Positions 1-11,121 of a stretch of 64,000 bases of DNA are shown piece after piece; positions within the stretch are counted from its first letter, which is position 1, and each line of letters begins with the position of its first letter. A program made the translations under genes and the position numbers. The DNA comes from Garcia nutans. Lineage: Eukaryota; Streptophyta; Magnoliopsida; Malpighiales; Euphorbiaceae. Location of the stretch: positions 806,001 through 870,000 of the forward strand of contig CANTUV010000015.1 in assembly GCA_947685225.1 (NCBI GenBank). Direction: 5' to 3'. The notes under the pieces were generated by a model. It searched no databases. It was given only the letters and a program-made list of their open reading frames with translations, and had not been told where the DNA came from.

Positions 1-598
1 CAGCCCCTCCTCAAATCTCTGATACCAGTATATCTCATCAATCATAATGTAACCTGCATACTTACTTAACCTTAAAAACTCCTTCTCATACACTGTCACT
101 GTCTTCTTTCCCACCTTCAAATTAAGAAATTCCTTCTTCTTTGCATCCTTATAATCCCTGGGTATGTATTTATTCCCAAACTCATACAAATAATCATCAT
201 ATGATAATACTGGTGGATTAGCCAACCCGTGAGGTATAGTCTTCTTCCAGTCACAGGCATCCCTCTATAGAATAGATAAGGCATAATCAAACTTCTCTTC
301 TATAGTGGTCTACAACTGGACAAACACCTTCTGAACCATGTCCAACCACCGCTCTGCCTCGGCTAGATCTATAGTACCAAAGAACCCATATTTCCTAACT
401 TGTCATACTTCCTGGTTTGCAGCTGCTGCTGCACTGGGGGAGCAACTCCACCATCTGTTGAACCAATACTGGAGGACTCTGCACCTCGGGTCTGGCTACC
501 CCCGAAGCCTCTCTAGCATCAACTCTGCCTCCCGTTCCTCCCTTAGTTGGAGCCATACTCCCCACACTATCTTTTGAACTGCGTCTTTCGGATGCCAT
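1..598 (-). pseudogene. Chromovirus A gag, N-terminal part, degenerate and cut by the window edge
   Basis: Read on the minus strand from an ATG at 598, this matches the start of the chromovirus gag polyproteins elsewhere in the window. It begins MASERRSS, then a Ser/Pro/Gln-rich stretch, and reaches a DEIYWYQRFEEGL segment at the left edge that corresponds to DEIDRCRRFEEGL in chromovirus C. Several frameshifts and stops lie between these anchors, so it cannot make a full Gag capsid protein. The window edge removes the zinc knuckle and all of pol. Upstream on the minus strand come a T-rich tract and AG 12 nt before the ATG, then the PBS and LTR. The assignment to gag is by similarity to the better-preserved copies in this window; the Tekay/Del lineage label is an inference. 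Confidence 0.75.
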
Positions 599-759
599 CA
601 CAACATATATCTGCCAAAAAAATTAACTAATGCCGCATCAGAGATCAACTTAAGTGCTAATGCATATGCATGTATTAAAACTTAATTCCTCTGCCTCATT
701 TTTTTTTTAAATTTCCCTTTCTCACTTTCAAGCCCACCTAGGTCAAGAATCTCAAACTA

Positions 760-772
760 GGCTCTCATACCA
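760..772 (-). other. Primer binding site of chromovirus A (initiator tRNA-Met type)
   Basis: The minus strand reads TGGTATGAGAGCC, one mismatch from TGGTATCAGAGCC, the complement of the initiator tRNA-Met 3' end that many plant chromoviruses use. It lies a few bases from the LTR boundary at 780, which reads TATAATACC instead of TG because of a mutation of the terminal dinucleotide. Confidence 0.8.
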
Positions 773-779
773 AAATAAA

Positions 780-2248
780 TATAATACCCTTATACCCTAT
801 ATATGTATATTACATATATCTGTGTATATAAAGTACATATATAGAATATAAGAATGACACCATCCTGTTGCTTAGAAAAATTCTCCATAATTTATATAAC
901 ATATTTTATATATTAAAGGACAATTGATTTAACAAATAAGTAGATATATATTAGACATTATATGTTAAATTTCACAATTATATAAAAATATATGGAAAAA
1001 ATTTCACCAGAATAATGTCTGTAATTTCAATATTTTTTAAAATCAAATACTCAACCTGCATAGAAATAGACACTCCCAAAATACAGTTTTCACCCATCCA
1101 GCAAATCACCAATCCATAAATACACATTCAAGTTCATAATTCAAAACATTATTTAAAAATGATTAAATACATACATAAGTATAAATATAAAACTATCTCA
1201 AATCTTTAAAACAAACTCAAGTGTTATAATTTAATATACATAACCTAAAACACTTTAGACCATGACTTTACATGAATGTAAATGGCACAAATGATCTTGC
1301 AATACCCTAGGTCACTCGGTATCAACCACAATATGGATTTGTCTACTCAGTAACTCTCTTACCTGTATGATTTACACAATCACACAAAGCCAAACAGCTT
1401 GGTGGTACAGATAAAACAACACACATATATACATTTAAATCGCTTTCTCATGATGTAATTTACAATGTTATTATAATTACCATTTATTTATAACCCATTA
1501 ATCATATATATCTATATATATATCCATATTCAGTGGCAGAGGCAGGGGATCCTAGGGGGACAATGGACCCCCTCCCTCCTCCCCCCATTTACATTATACG
1601 TATATATAATTTATATAATTATAAATAAATAAAAGTATATAATATATAATTTATATAATTATAATACATAAAATTTATATAATTATAAATATATAACTTA
1701 TATATTTATAATTTATATATTTATAATTATATATATAAATTATTGGCTTTTTTATACCATATATTTATATTAATTAGTGGATGTTTAAAGTTTTGTGATT
1801 AGGTATTTAGATTAATGCTCAAATTTTATAATTTGATTATGAATTGGGTAAAACTAATATTCTTAGCATTAATATGATTAGGTAACAATAGAAAAAAATA
1901 CACTTTGATTTTTTAGCCATTTCAAGTTAAATCGAATATAAATGTTAATACTAACTATTTGTATTAATTTTTTAATATAAAAATAAAATTAAATATAAAT
2001 TCATTTTTAATTTTTTGTACTTAAAAATTTTACCCCTCAATTTAGATTCTGTTTTCGCCACTATCCATATTCACATCTTATATTGTCATTTGCAGTATTT
2101 ACATAACACACACATATTCACACATACTTACATTACATCCAACCGCACACACATTGAGCCTAATAACTCCCATACAATTCTCAAATATAGTAATCACAAT
2201 ATCAGTTTCTCGACTCAACTCTGCTTGGGTCCATTTCCAGTCTCAATC
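780..2248 (-). repeat. Chromovirus A 5' LTR, first segment
   Basis: Non-coding AT-rich sequence directly after the PBS of chromovirus A. It is the 3' part of the 5' LTR in minus orientation and is split by a hAT-like element (1531-2063) and then by chromovirus B at 2249. The LTR resumes at 9368. No gene is visible. Short ORFs here are chance openings in AT-rich DNA. Confidence 0.7.
1523..2071. mobile_element. Non-autonomous hAT-like miniature element with 8-bp target duplication
   Basis: The element body is 1531-2063 (533 bp). It begins CAGTGGCAGAGG and ends TCGCCACTA, giving imperfect terminal inverted repeats of the CAGTGGCG type common in plant hAT-derived elements. It is flanked by a perfect 8-bp direct duplication, TCCATATT, at 1523-1530 and 2064-2071, the length typical of the hAT superfamily. 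The inside is very AT-rich with a short GC-rich patch near 1545-1590. It has no transposase ORF, so it would depend on an enzyme made elsewhere. Confidence 0.85.
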
Positions 2249-3506
2249 TATAATGTATCATGTTTATAATCAATTAAATTCAATTCCAAAGTACGTACTA
2301 ACCTCTTCCATGCAAAGAAATGAGTCAAAATTCCACTCCACCTCAAAACTCCCTAATGCCCTTCACCATTAGGTCGACAAAATCACTATCTACTCAATAC
2401 CTATTCAAAATGTGAATGTACACCACACGTTAAACTCATATTTTTAGGTGTTTTAACTAGTAAATATCAATTAAAACACAATCCTTTAATTTCTCATTTT
2501 TTTAGCCCTAATGGACTTAAACTTTGAAAGTTAGTTTTACTCATTTCCAAATTGAATTTAAAGCTTGAATATATCTCAAACATTATATTTTAACATATTT
2601 TAAGCATTAAAATACAATGTATCACACTTCCTTCAAAATTTCAAAATTTTGCCCTAAGCCTCTTTAATTTTAGTTCTTCATTCTAACCAATTCCAAATGA
2701 TAATTTGAGTTCATTACTATCATTAAAATCATTAAACAACATGATTAAAGCAAAGAAATCAAATGAGCATCCATTCTTAAACAAAACCCTTTCCAAAACC
2801 CTAAATCTCATTCTTCCTCTTCCAAACTCTAACCAAACCTAACCTAACCCACCATCTAACCATAAAATCTTACCTACTCAACAAAATAACTTCATCCATA
2901 CCCTTAGAACAAAATAAAGAATCATACATACCCTTAGAACAAATTAAAGCATCATCCATAAAAATCTCATTCTTCACATATTCATATGTTTCCATAAAAC
3001 ACCAAAATAAGGAAGGAAAACTTACTTGATGGAAAATCACCAAAACCCACTTCAATCCTTTAAAATCCTTCGAAATTTGATGTTTAGAAAAGCAAAAACC
3101 CTCCTCTTAAAGCTTGAAAATTTGGCCATGTCTTGGAGAGAAGAAGAAGAAGAAGATATATATGGATTTTTTTTACTTTTCTTTCTCCATTTTCCAACCA
3201 TATTTATATATTATTTAAATATTTTAATTAAATAATTATTTTTAATTCTTAATTTTTCATCTTCCATCCAAAATTAATTTTATTATTTATTATTATTTTT
3301 TAATTTTTTTAAATTTTCACTTTTTACTATTTATATTTTAACTTTTATTTTTTACCTTTGACTTTTATATGTTACTTATATGTCACATATGTACAACTTA
3401 TACACTTCACTTTTCACACTTCCAACTCTCTATTTCCCCCCTAAAAATATTTATTTTAATACAATTAATTTTTTTATTTTATTTTAACAATTATGCGAAT
3501 TTTACA
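2249..3506 (-). repeat. Chromovirus B 3' LTR
   Basis: Direct repeat of 8119-9362, clearly alignable from end to end with scattered substitutions and indels. The minus strand starts TGTAAAATTCGC at 3506. The opposite terminus has mutated to TATAATG where the other LTR keeps TGTAAGG. It contains an AAG-rich stretch near 3137-3155 and a donor-like GTAAGT on the minus strand at about 3023-3028. Confidence 0.88.
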
Positions 3507-3525
3507 ACTCTCTCACCCTTTAAAG
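3507..3525 (-). other. Polypurine tract of chromovirus B
   Basis: The minus strand reads CTTTAAAGGGTGAGAGAGT immediately before the LTR start TGTAAAATTC. Its position and purine richness fit the plus-strand primer site of an LTR retrotransposon. Confidence 0.75.
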
Positions 3526-3599
3526 AATTTCATCTTTGAAATTACCTGATATCAGCTCTGGAATAGCTAAGGACACTAGCTCTGCATCATCTGCTCACT

Positions 3600-6500
3600 C
3601 TCTCATATCACCTCCTCAGTGAAATGGTTCCTCCAAAGAACTTTTACCAATGGCACATTCTTGTTCTCAACTCTTTCACTTCCTGTGCCAAGATTGCCAC
3701 TGGTTCCTCTTCGAAAGTTAGATCCAAATTCACCTCGATAGATTCCACTGATAAAACATGAGATAATCCAATATATACTTCCAAAGCATGGAGACATGGA
3801 AGACATTATGAATCTTTTCCAGTTCAGGTGGCAAATATAGTCCATAGGCCACTGGTCCTATTCTCTTAAGTACCTCATACAGCCTAATGAATCGAGGACT
3901 CAACTTTTCTTTCTGACCAAATCTCTGAATCCTTTTCCATGGAGACACCTTCAAGAACTCCTTATCTCTCACATTGAACTCTATATATTTTCTCTTCAAA
4001 TATGAGTAGGATTTTTGTCGGTCTGAAGCTGCTTTCAATCCATCCCGAATTACCTTAAACTTTTTCTCTATTTCCCTGATCAAATCGAGATCTACCAGCT
4101 TTCCTTCTCTAACTTCATCCCAACACAAAGATGTCTTATATTTTCTGCCATACAAAGCCTCACATGGTGTCATTCTAGCAATAGATTGAAAACTATTATT
4201 ATAAGCAACCTCTATCAGTGGCAAATTTCTATCCCAACTCCCTGTAAGCTCAATAATATATCTTCTCAACATGTCATCTAATACCTGAATCATTCTTTCT
4301 GACTTCTGGGATCTCAGTTTGATACCAGAAAAACTGGTACTCCATGCAATATCACTATCTCACTGATATACAACTCAACCAACCTATCTCGAGATTAATC
4401 CATCCTAACTAGAAGAAAATGAGCGAACTTCATCAATTTATCCACTATTACCCAGATTGCATCATGCTTTCTTTGGGTCAAAGGCATTCCAGCCATAAAA
4501 TCCATGGTGACTCGCTCCCACTTCCACTCAGGCACTGATAATGGCTGTAGTAACTCTAAAAGAACTTGGTGCTCAGCCTTTAGCCTCTGACAAGTGAGAC
4601 ATCTAGACATAAACTCTTATATATCCCTCTTCATACCTAACCACCATTACTACTTCTTCAAATTATGATGCATCTTGGTACTTCTAGGATGCATAGCAAA
4701 AAGAGATTGGTGTGCCTCATCCAAAATCCTTTTCCTCAAATCCACATCATTAGGAATACATAACCTATCTATATACCACACACTACCATCATCCCTCACA
4801 AGAAAATCTCCGCTCTTCCCCTTTTTGCAATCCTCCACAATCTTCTGTAATTTCAAATCTAACCTCTATACATCTTTAATCTAATCAAGAAATAATGACC
4901 TCAATTGCAATTGAGCCATAAGAGCTCTATCATTACTAATCTCAAATCTAGCATGCAATGCTCTCAACTCAACAAGCAATGAGAGTGAATAGGCAGTCAA
5001 CCCTACCATGGACTTCAAACTTAAGGCATCTACAACTACATTTGTCTTGCCGGGTAATAATCAATCGGATAGTCATAAATTTTTTTCAACTTTGACCACC
5101 ATCTCTACCAAAGATTCAACTCTTTTTGGACACCTAAATACTTCAAACTCTTATGATCAGTGTAAATAAAACACTTCTTTCCATACAAAGTGGTGTCTCT
5201 AAATCTTCAATGCAAAAATAATGGTTGCCAACTCCAAATCATGAGTCGGATAGTTTAACTCATGAGGCTTCAATTTCCTAGAAGAATATGAAATAACTCT
5301 ACCCTCCTGCATCAACACACAACCCAAACCACTATATGACGCATCACTGTATATCACATATGATTTGCCTTCTACAATTAGAGTAAGAACTGAAGCATAA
5401 GTCAACATGTCTCTCAATTGCTCAAAGCTCGCCTAACATCTATCAGTATACACAAATTTCACATCTTTCCAAAGTAATATGGTGAGTGGCATAGCTATCA
5501 TAGAAAAATCCTTCACAAATTGACAGTAATAACCTGCCAATCCTAGAAAACTCCTTATTTTTTCACAATCTTTAGTGGACTCCAATTCAAAATTGCCTCC
5601 ACCTTGCTTGGATTGACTCTAATACCCTATGCTGAAACAACATGTCTATGGAAGGTCAGTTGATCTAACCAAAACTCACATTTAGACAACTTGGCATATA
5701 ATTATTTCTCTCTCAATGTATGAAGTACAACCTGCAGATGCCTATCATATTCTTCCTTACTGTGAGAGTATACCAAAATATCATCAATGAACACCACCGC
5801 AAACTGATCCAAGTATGGTTTGAATACGTGATTCATCATATCCATGAATGTTGCTGGTGCATTAGTCAGCCCAAAAGCATCTCTAAAACTTATAGTGCCC
5901 AAAACTCGTGTGAAAAGCTGTCTTAAGTACATCTACATCGCTAACCCTAGATTGATGTTACCCTGATCTCTAGTCAAATTTAGAGAATATGGCTACCCCC
6001 ATTCAATTGATCAAACATATCATCAATACAAAGCAATGGGTACTTATTCTTAATGGTCACCTTATTCAACTACTGGTGATCAATACATGATCCCAAGGTG
6101 CCATCCTTCTTTTTAACAAATAATACCAGTGCTCCCCACTGTAAGACACTCGGGCAGATGAACCCTTTATCTAACAACTCTTGCAATTGCACCTTCAAAT
6201 CCTTTAATTTTGTTGGTGTCATCTGATAAGGTGTAATAGAGATAGGAGTGGCACCTAGTATTAAATTGATACCAAACTCCACTTCTCTCTTAGGTGGTAG
6301 CCATGACAACTCGTTAGAGAATACATTCGAAAACTCAGCCATAGTAGATATACTATCAAGCTTTAAACCTGCCGCTTTGGTATCCACAACATGTGCCAAA
6401 TAAGCCTCACACATTTTTTGATTCATCCTCTCAGCCAAAATTGCTAAAACAAACATGGCTGAGAGGTGTCTTTGCTCACTGGATATCACTACATCCTTCC

Positions 6501-6800
6501 CATCATATGTTTTCAAAGTAACACATTTCTGCTGATTATATATCATAGCCCCATGTCTAGATAACTAGTCCATACATAGAATGAGATCATAATCCCAGAA
6601 GGGCATCTCAATCAGGTCAATGAGAAACTCCTCATCCTAACCATAACTAGACTATCTCGGTAAACCCTACAAACCAACACATCAAACCCTAAGGACTTTG
6701 AATGCACATCATTCACAAGTAGAATGGATACGCTGATGTATGAATGCATTAGCACAGGGTCTATCAATGCATGAACTGAAGTCTCAAATATTAGCTATCA
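3600..6800 (-). pseudogene. Chromovirus B pol: protease, RT, RNase H, integrase, chromodomain-like tail (broken)
   Basis: Domains in minus-strand order are as follows. Protease lies at about 6800-6420 with an altered active site: ALIDPVLMHSY where relatives have ALIDPGSTHSY. The RT N-terminus is in the open stretch 6546-6070. The RT catalytic region at 5932-5702 has the FIDDILVYS box. RNase H at 5417-5199 keeps IYSDASYSGLGCVL and the DLELA acidic residue. The integrase core is at about 4860-4395. The integrase C-terminus with NVFHVSMLWKY is at 4293-3730, and a chromodomain-like end extends to about 3600. Stops and frameshifts separate every block, and the catalytic Gly-Ser of the protease is lost. 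It is therefore non-functional, but it keeps the RT region that chromovirus C lacks and serves as an internal reference. Confidence 0.88.
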
Positions 6801-6989
6801 TCACTAAATCATCTTACTGCCTCTGTATCACATATACCCACTGTGATGTCCCTGCATTCCCTGATTTGTTTCCTCTGCCACTACCTTTGCTACCTCGGGT
6901 CTGGATTGTATCTGTCTATCTGTCATCTGGTGGCTCTGAAAAATCCTTGATAAAATGGGGTCGAAGCACATCTAAAATAAGCTAGTGTA

Positions 6990-7956
6990 CGTGTTCCCCA
7001 ACAGACACCTCTATACACCTATCCATACTGAGCATGTGTAGGTGGAGGAGATCTTTGTGAAGCTAGGGTCGGAGCACTAGCTACTAAAGCTATAAGTCCC
7101 TGCCTCTGTCTCTATTGCTGAGACCCCCTACCAGGCTGCCCCTGACCTTTATTAGACCTCTGGGGAAAAATTTCTCAATCCCTGTTCGATGATGAAGACC
7201 CTGCCTCAGACTGTGGTCTCCTATCTCTACTCTATGCTCTGGCTGCAGCCGTAATCCATTGAGCCTTCTCAACATTTTTAGCAGTAGATACTAATTGGGA
7301 GAAATCCTCATGCTGATATCTAACCACCTTACACATAATTGATGGCCTCATACCCTCCTCAAATCTCCAGCATATGTCTCTCTCATCTGTCACAATCCCT
7401 CTTGCATACTTACTCAGTCGGATAAAATCCTTTTCATAATTTGTCACAGTCTTCGATTCCTGCTTTAAATTTAGAAACTCCTTCTTCTTAGCATCTTTAT
7501 ACTCCCGAAGGTGTATTTCTTCTCAAATTCCCACACAAAGTCATCATATGTCAACATCGGAGGATCAACTGTTCCATAGAGATCTATCTTCCACTATTCA
7601 TAGGTGTCCCCCTGTAGAAGAGACTTGGCATAATTAAACTTCTCATCTGCAGTAGCCTGTAACTGGATAAATATCCTCTGAACTCTATTTATCCACTACT
7701 CTGCTACGGCTGGATCAGTAGTACCAAAGAAATCTATAGCTCTCTACTTCCTTACTTTATCATACTTTCTGGTCTATAGCTATAGCGGCTGTTGTACTAG
7801 AGCCTATTGTAACAACTCCGCCATCTACTGTACCCATACTGGTCTAGCGATCACTGATGCCTCCCCAGCAATCACTGTGCTGGCTCCAACAACAGCCTCT
7901 CTGGGACTAAAACTTTTTGTAGTCCCCTCTCTAGACTAATGCACCCTAGACGCCAT
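6990..7956 (-). pseudogene. Chromovirus B gag (broken)
   Basis: Starts at the minus-strand ATG at 7956 (MASRV), which is followed almost at once by a stop. The region 7447-7232 reads MTNYEKDFIRLSKYARG, then DERDICWRFEEGMRPSI and HEDFSQLVSTAKNVEKAQ. These match EVEFIRLSQYAGG, DEIDRCRRFEEGLRP and DFSQLVAAARSVERAQ of chromovirus C. This is the conserved capsid-like region of plant Ty3/gypsy Gag. The zinc knuckle downstream is too degraded to place. An acceptor-like AG lies 12 nt upstream of the ATG (7969-7970). Confidence 0.82.
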
Positions 7957-8097
7957 ATCAACCTATGTCTATAAGCATAATCAAGATTGCCACATCAGGT
8001 ACCAGATAAAATGGCAATGCAAATGCATGTATGACATGTTGAATCACATTTAAAACCCCATTTTCTCTCTCCAAAAATTCACCTAGGTCGAGAATCT

Positions 8098-8110
8098 CAA
8101 TCTTATACCA
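8098..8110 (-). other. Primer binding site of chromovirus B (degenerate)
   Basis: The minus strand reads TGGTATAAGATTG in the place where chromovirus C has TGGTATCAGAGCC, eight bases from the LTR end at 8119. The initiator tRNA-Met complementarity is partly eroded. Confidence 0.65.
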
Positions 8111-8118
8111 AAAATAAA

Positions 8119-9362
8119 TGTAAGGTATCATTCTTAAAATTAGTGAAATTAATTAAATTCAATTTCAAAGTATGTCCTAACCTCTTCCAAGCAAAGAAAG
8201 GAGTCAAAACTCCACTCCACATCAAAACTCCCTAATGCCCTTCACCACAAGGGTAATGAAATCACTATCTACTTAACACCTATTCAAAATGTGAATGTAT
8301 ACCATACATTAGACTCATGTTTTTAGGTGTTTTAACTAGTAAACATCAATTAAAACAAAATCCTTCAATTTTTCTTTTTTTAGCCCTAATGGACTTTAAC
8401 TTTGAAAGTTAGTTTTACTAATTTCCAAATTGAACTTAAAGCTTGAATATATCTCAAACATTATATTTTAACACATTTCAAGTATTAAAATACAATGTAT
8501 CACACTTCCTTCAAAATTTCAAAATTTTGCCCTAAGCCTCTTTTAATTTTAGTTCTTCATTCAAACCAATTCCAAATGGTAATTTGAGTTCACTACTATC
8601 ATTAAAACAAAGAAATCAAATGAGCATTCATTCTTAAACAAAACCCTTTCCAAAACCCTAAATCTCATTCTTCCTCTTCCAAACTCTAACCAAACCTAAC
8701 CTAATCCACCTTCTAACTATAAAATCCTTGCCTACTCAACAAAATAACTTCATCCATACCCTTACAACAAATTAAAACATCACCCATAAAAAATCTCATT
8801 CTTCACATTTGCATATATTTCCAAAAAACACCAAAATAAGGAAGGAAAACTTACTTGATGGAAAATCACAAAAACCCACTTCAATCCTTTAAAATCCTTC
8901 AAAATTTGATGTTTGGAAGAGAAAAAATTCTCCCATTAAACCTTCAAATTTTGGCCATGGCTTGGAAAGAAGAAGAAGAAGAAGAAGAAGAAGATAAATA
9001 TGGATTTTTGACTTTTCTTTCTTCATTTTCCAACCATATATATATTATTTAAATATTTAAATTAAATAATTATTTTATTATTTTTAATTCTTAATTTTTC
9101 ATCTTCCATCCAAAATTAATTTTATTATTTATTATTATTATTTTTTCATTTTTAAATTTTTTTAAACTTTTTCACTTTTACTATTTGCATTTTGGATTTT
9201 ACTTTTTACCTTTGACTTTTATATGTTACTTATACTTCACATATAAATAACATATATAGTTCACTTTTCACACTTCCAACTATCTATTTCCCTCTCAAAA
9301 TATTTATTTTAATACAATTATATTTTATTTCATTTTATTTTAACAATTATGCGGATGTTACT
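8119..9362 (-). repeat. Chromovirus B 5' LTR
   Basis: Direct repeat partner of 2249-3506. The plus strand begins TGTAAGGTATC and ends GCGGATGTTACT (final A mutated to T), followed directly by the target duplication CAATC. It contains an (AAG)n stretch at about 8970-8992 and a donor-like GTAAGT on the minus strand near 8849-8854. Confidence 0.88.
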
Positions 9363-9367
9363 CAATC

Positions 9368-11121
9368 TCATGACCTAACTCTGCTTAGGTTTGTCAATGT
9401 ATGCATAATTATTCCCAATATTACTGGACAAGTAATTGTATAGGTTATAAACACACAATAATATTTTATTTTCTCATTCTCGCCTCATCATCACATTACC
9501 CAGGTGATCAAATACATCATGGCTACTTTACATTTAACCATATTTTGGTTAAATTCACATACTCATCACTATTTCACTATCACACTTCATAATCTTGAGT
9601 CACACTCACAATATGACTCATTCCATACAGATTTTGTCTCATCTTTTATAATTTTTATATCTTCTTTCTAATTTCTCATCACATTATCTATTTCTCATAT
9701 TTTTAAATCATTTTTAGCATATCTCACATTTGCTATATCATGCACATAACTATTAAAATGACCATTCTACAATGGCTCATCTTACAAATCCCATGCCTTC
9801 ATGTATAACCCTTAATTTTACATTGAGAAAGTGCCCAATGTGAAACTATCACATAACTATGCCAAATTACATAGACTATGTGATTTCTCAAATTTTTAAA
9901 TACTTCACATACATAAAGCCAACCCACATTTGATGAAAATATAAGTTTTTAGGATACATACTAACTTTATTTTTTTTTCAAACCAAACCTTAAACTCCAC
10001 CTCTTTTATCATTGTGGCCTACACACACATAATCCAACAATAAGCAATTGTATCGTTTTAAAGTCACTTACATGCTTATTGTATATTAAATTGCCATTAT
10101 GTATACAATTCCCATCAAAATCTCATTAAAATCCTAAATTTATCACTTACTACTTTGCTTAAACTTCATCCATCCTAACTTATTTCCAACATTTAACCAC
10201 AAAAAAACATTACTTACATACCAAAATAACAATAAAACAACCCATTTTCATAATTATCAAAACCTCTTTTGTAAACCCTAATTTCACATTACATAGCCAT
10301 AACAATAACTTCATCCAATCTTACCTATATCCAATTTATAGCCATAAAATCATCACATACATATTAAAACAACATTAAATTCATCCATTACCATAATTAT
10401 AATCATTCATATTAGAAATCCTAATTACTCATAATCCTTTCATAACCCTACTTCCATCATTTATGCTTAATTCAAACAACAAACCAACAATTCATCATAT
10501 ACTTATCATTTTAACATCATTTCTATCTATTTTAACAACTTTAATATCACTTTCTTTCTCTAACCATCTTAAACATAGACTTAAAATATAAGAAAGCAAA
10601 GGTTAAATAATAAAAAACTTACTTGATTCTTATCTTTTCTTCAAAATCACCACCAAACACTTAAAAACCTTATAAAATCCAGTGTTTAGAAGAACTCTCT
10701 CTCTCTCTCTCTCTCTCACTCTTTTTATCTCTCCAATTCAGCCTCAAATGGTGAAAGAAAATGAACATAATTATTATATGGTTTAACTTCCCATTATGCC
10801 CCTCCCTTTAATATGAATTTACAAAATATTAATTATTTAAATGTTTAATTATTTTCTCTTTAATTTTCAACCACATATTTTTATTCTTCATTTGACTTTT
10901 AATTTTCAACCACATATTTTTATTCATCATTTGACTTTCTTTTTTTTTCCTATTTTTAATTCCGTCTTCCATCAATAAATATACATGTATGGGTTTTATA
11001 TCTTAGGTCTATGTATATGCCATTTATATTTTTAAGTATATATTATGTATATTTTTACTTACATGTAAGTGTAATGTATATGTAATATGTATCTAATATA
11101 TACATTATGGGTATATCATGT
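9368..11121 (-). repeat. Chromovirus A 5' LTR, second segment
   Basis: Continuation of the LTR interrupted at 2248. Its minus-strand order (purine-rich exon-like block near 10610-10690, then a donor-like CAAGTAAGTTTT at about 10617-10626) parallels the LTRs of chromoviruses B and E. It carries a CT dinucleotide run at about 10694-10720. It ends without a recognisable LTR terminus at 11121, where the Tat/Ogre-like element begins, so that element probably inserted inside this LTR. No gene is seen. Confidence 0.65.

Larger units (their letters stand above)
2244..9367 (-). mobile_element. Chromovirus B, complete but decayed Ty3/gypsy element with perfect target duplication
   Basis: The element occupies 2249-9362 with LTRs at 2249-3506 and 8119-9362. 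A perfect 5-bp target duplication, CAATC, lies at 2244-2248 and 9363-9367. Internal order on the minus strand is PBS (about 8098-8110), gag, protease, RT, RNase H, integrase, chromodomain-like tail, PPT (3507-3525). This is the canonical Ty3/gypsy order, and the tail following the GPY/F-type region suggests a chromovirus, probably Tekay/Del. It inserted into the LTR of chromovirus A. Many stops and frameshifts show it is old. Confidence 0.9.
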
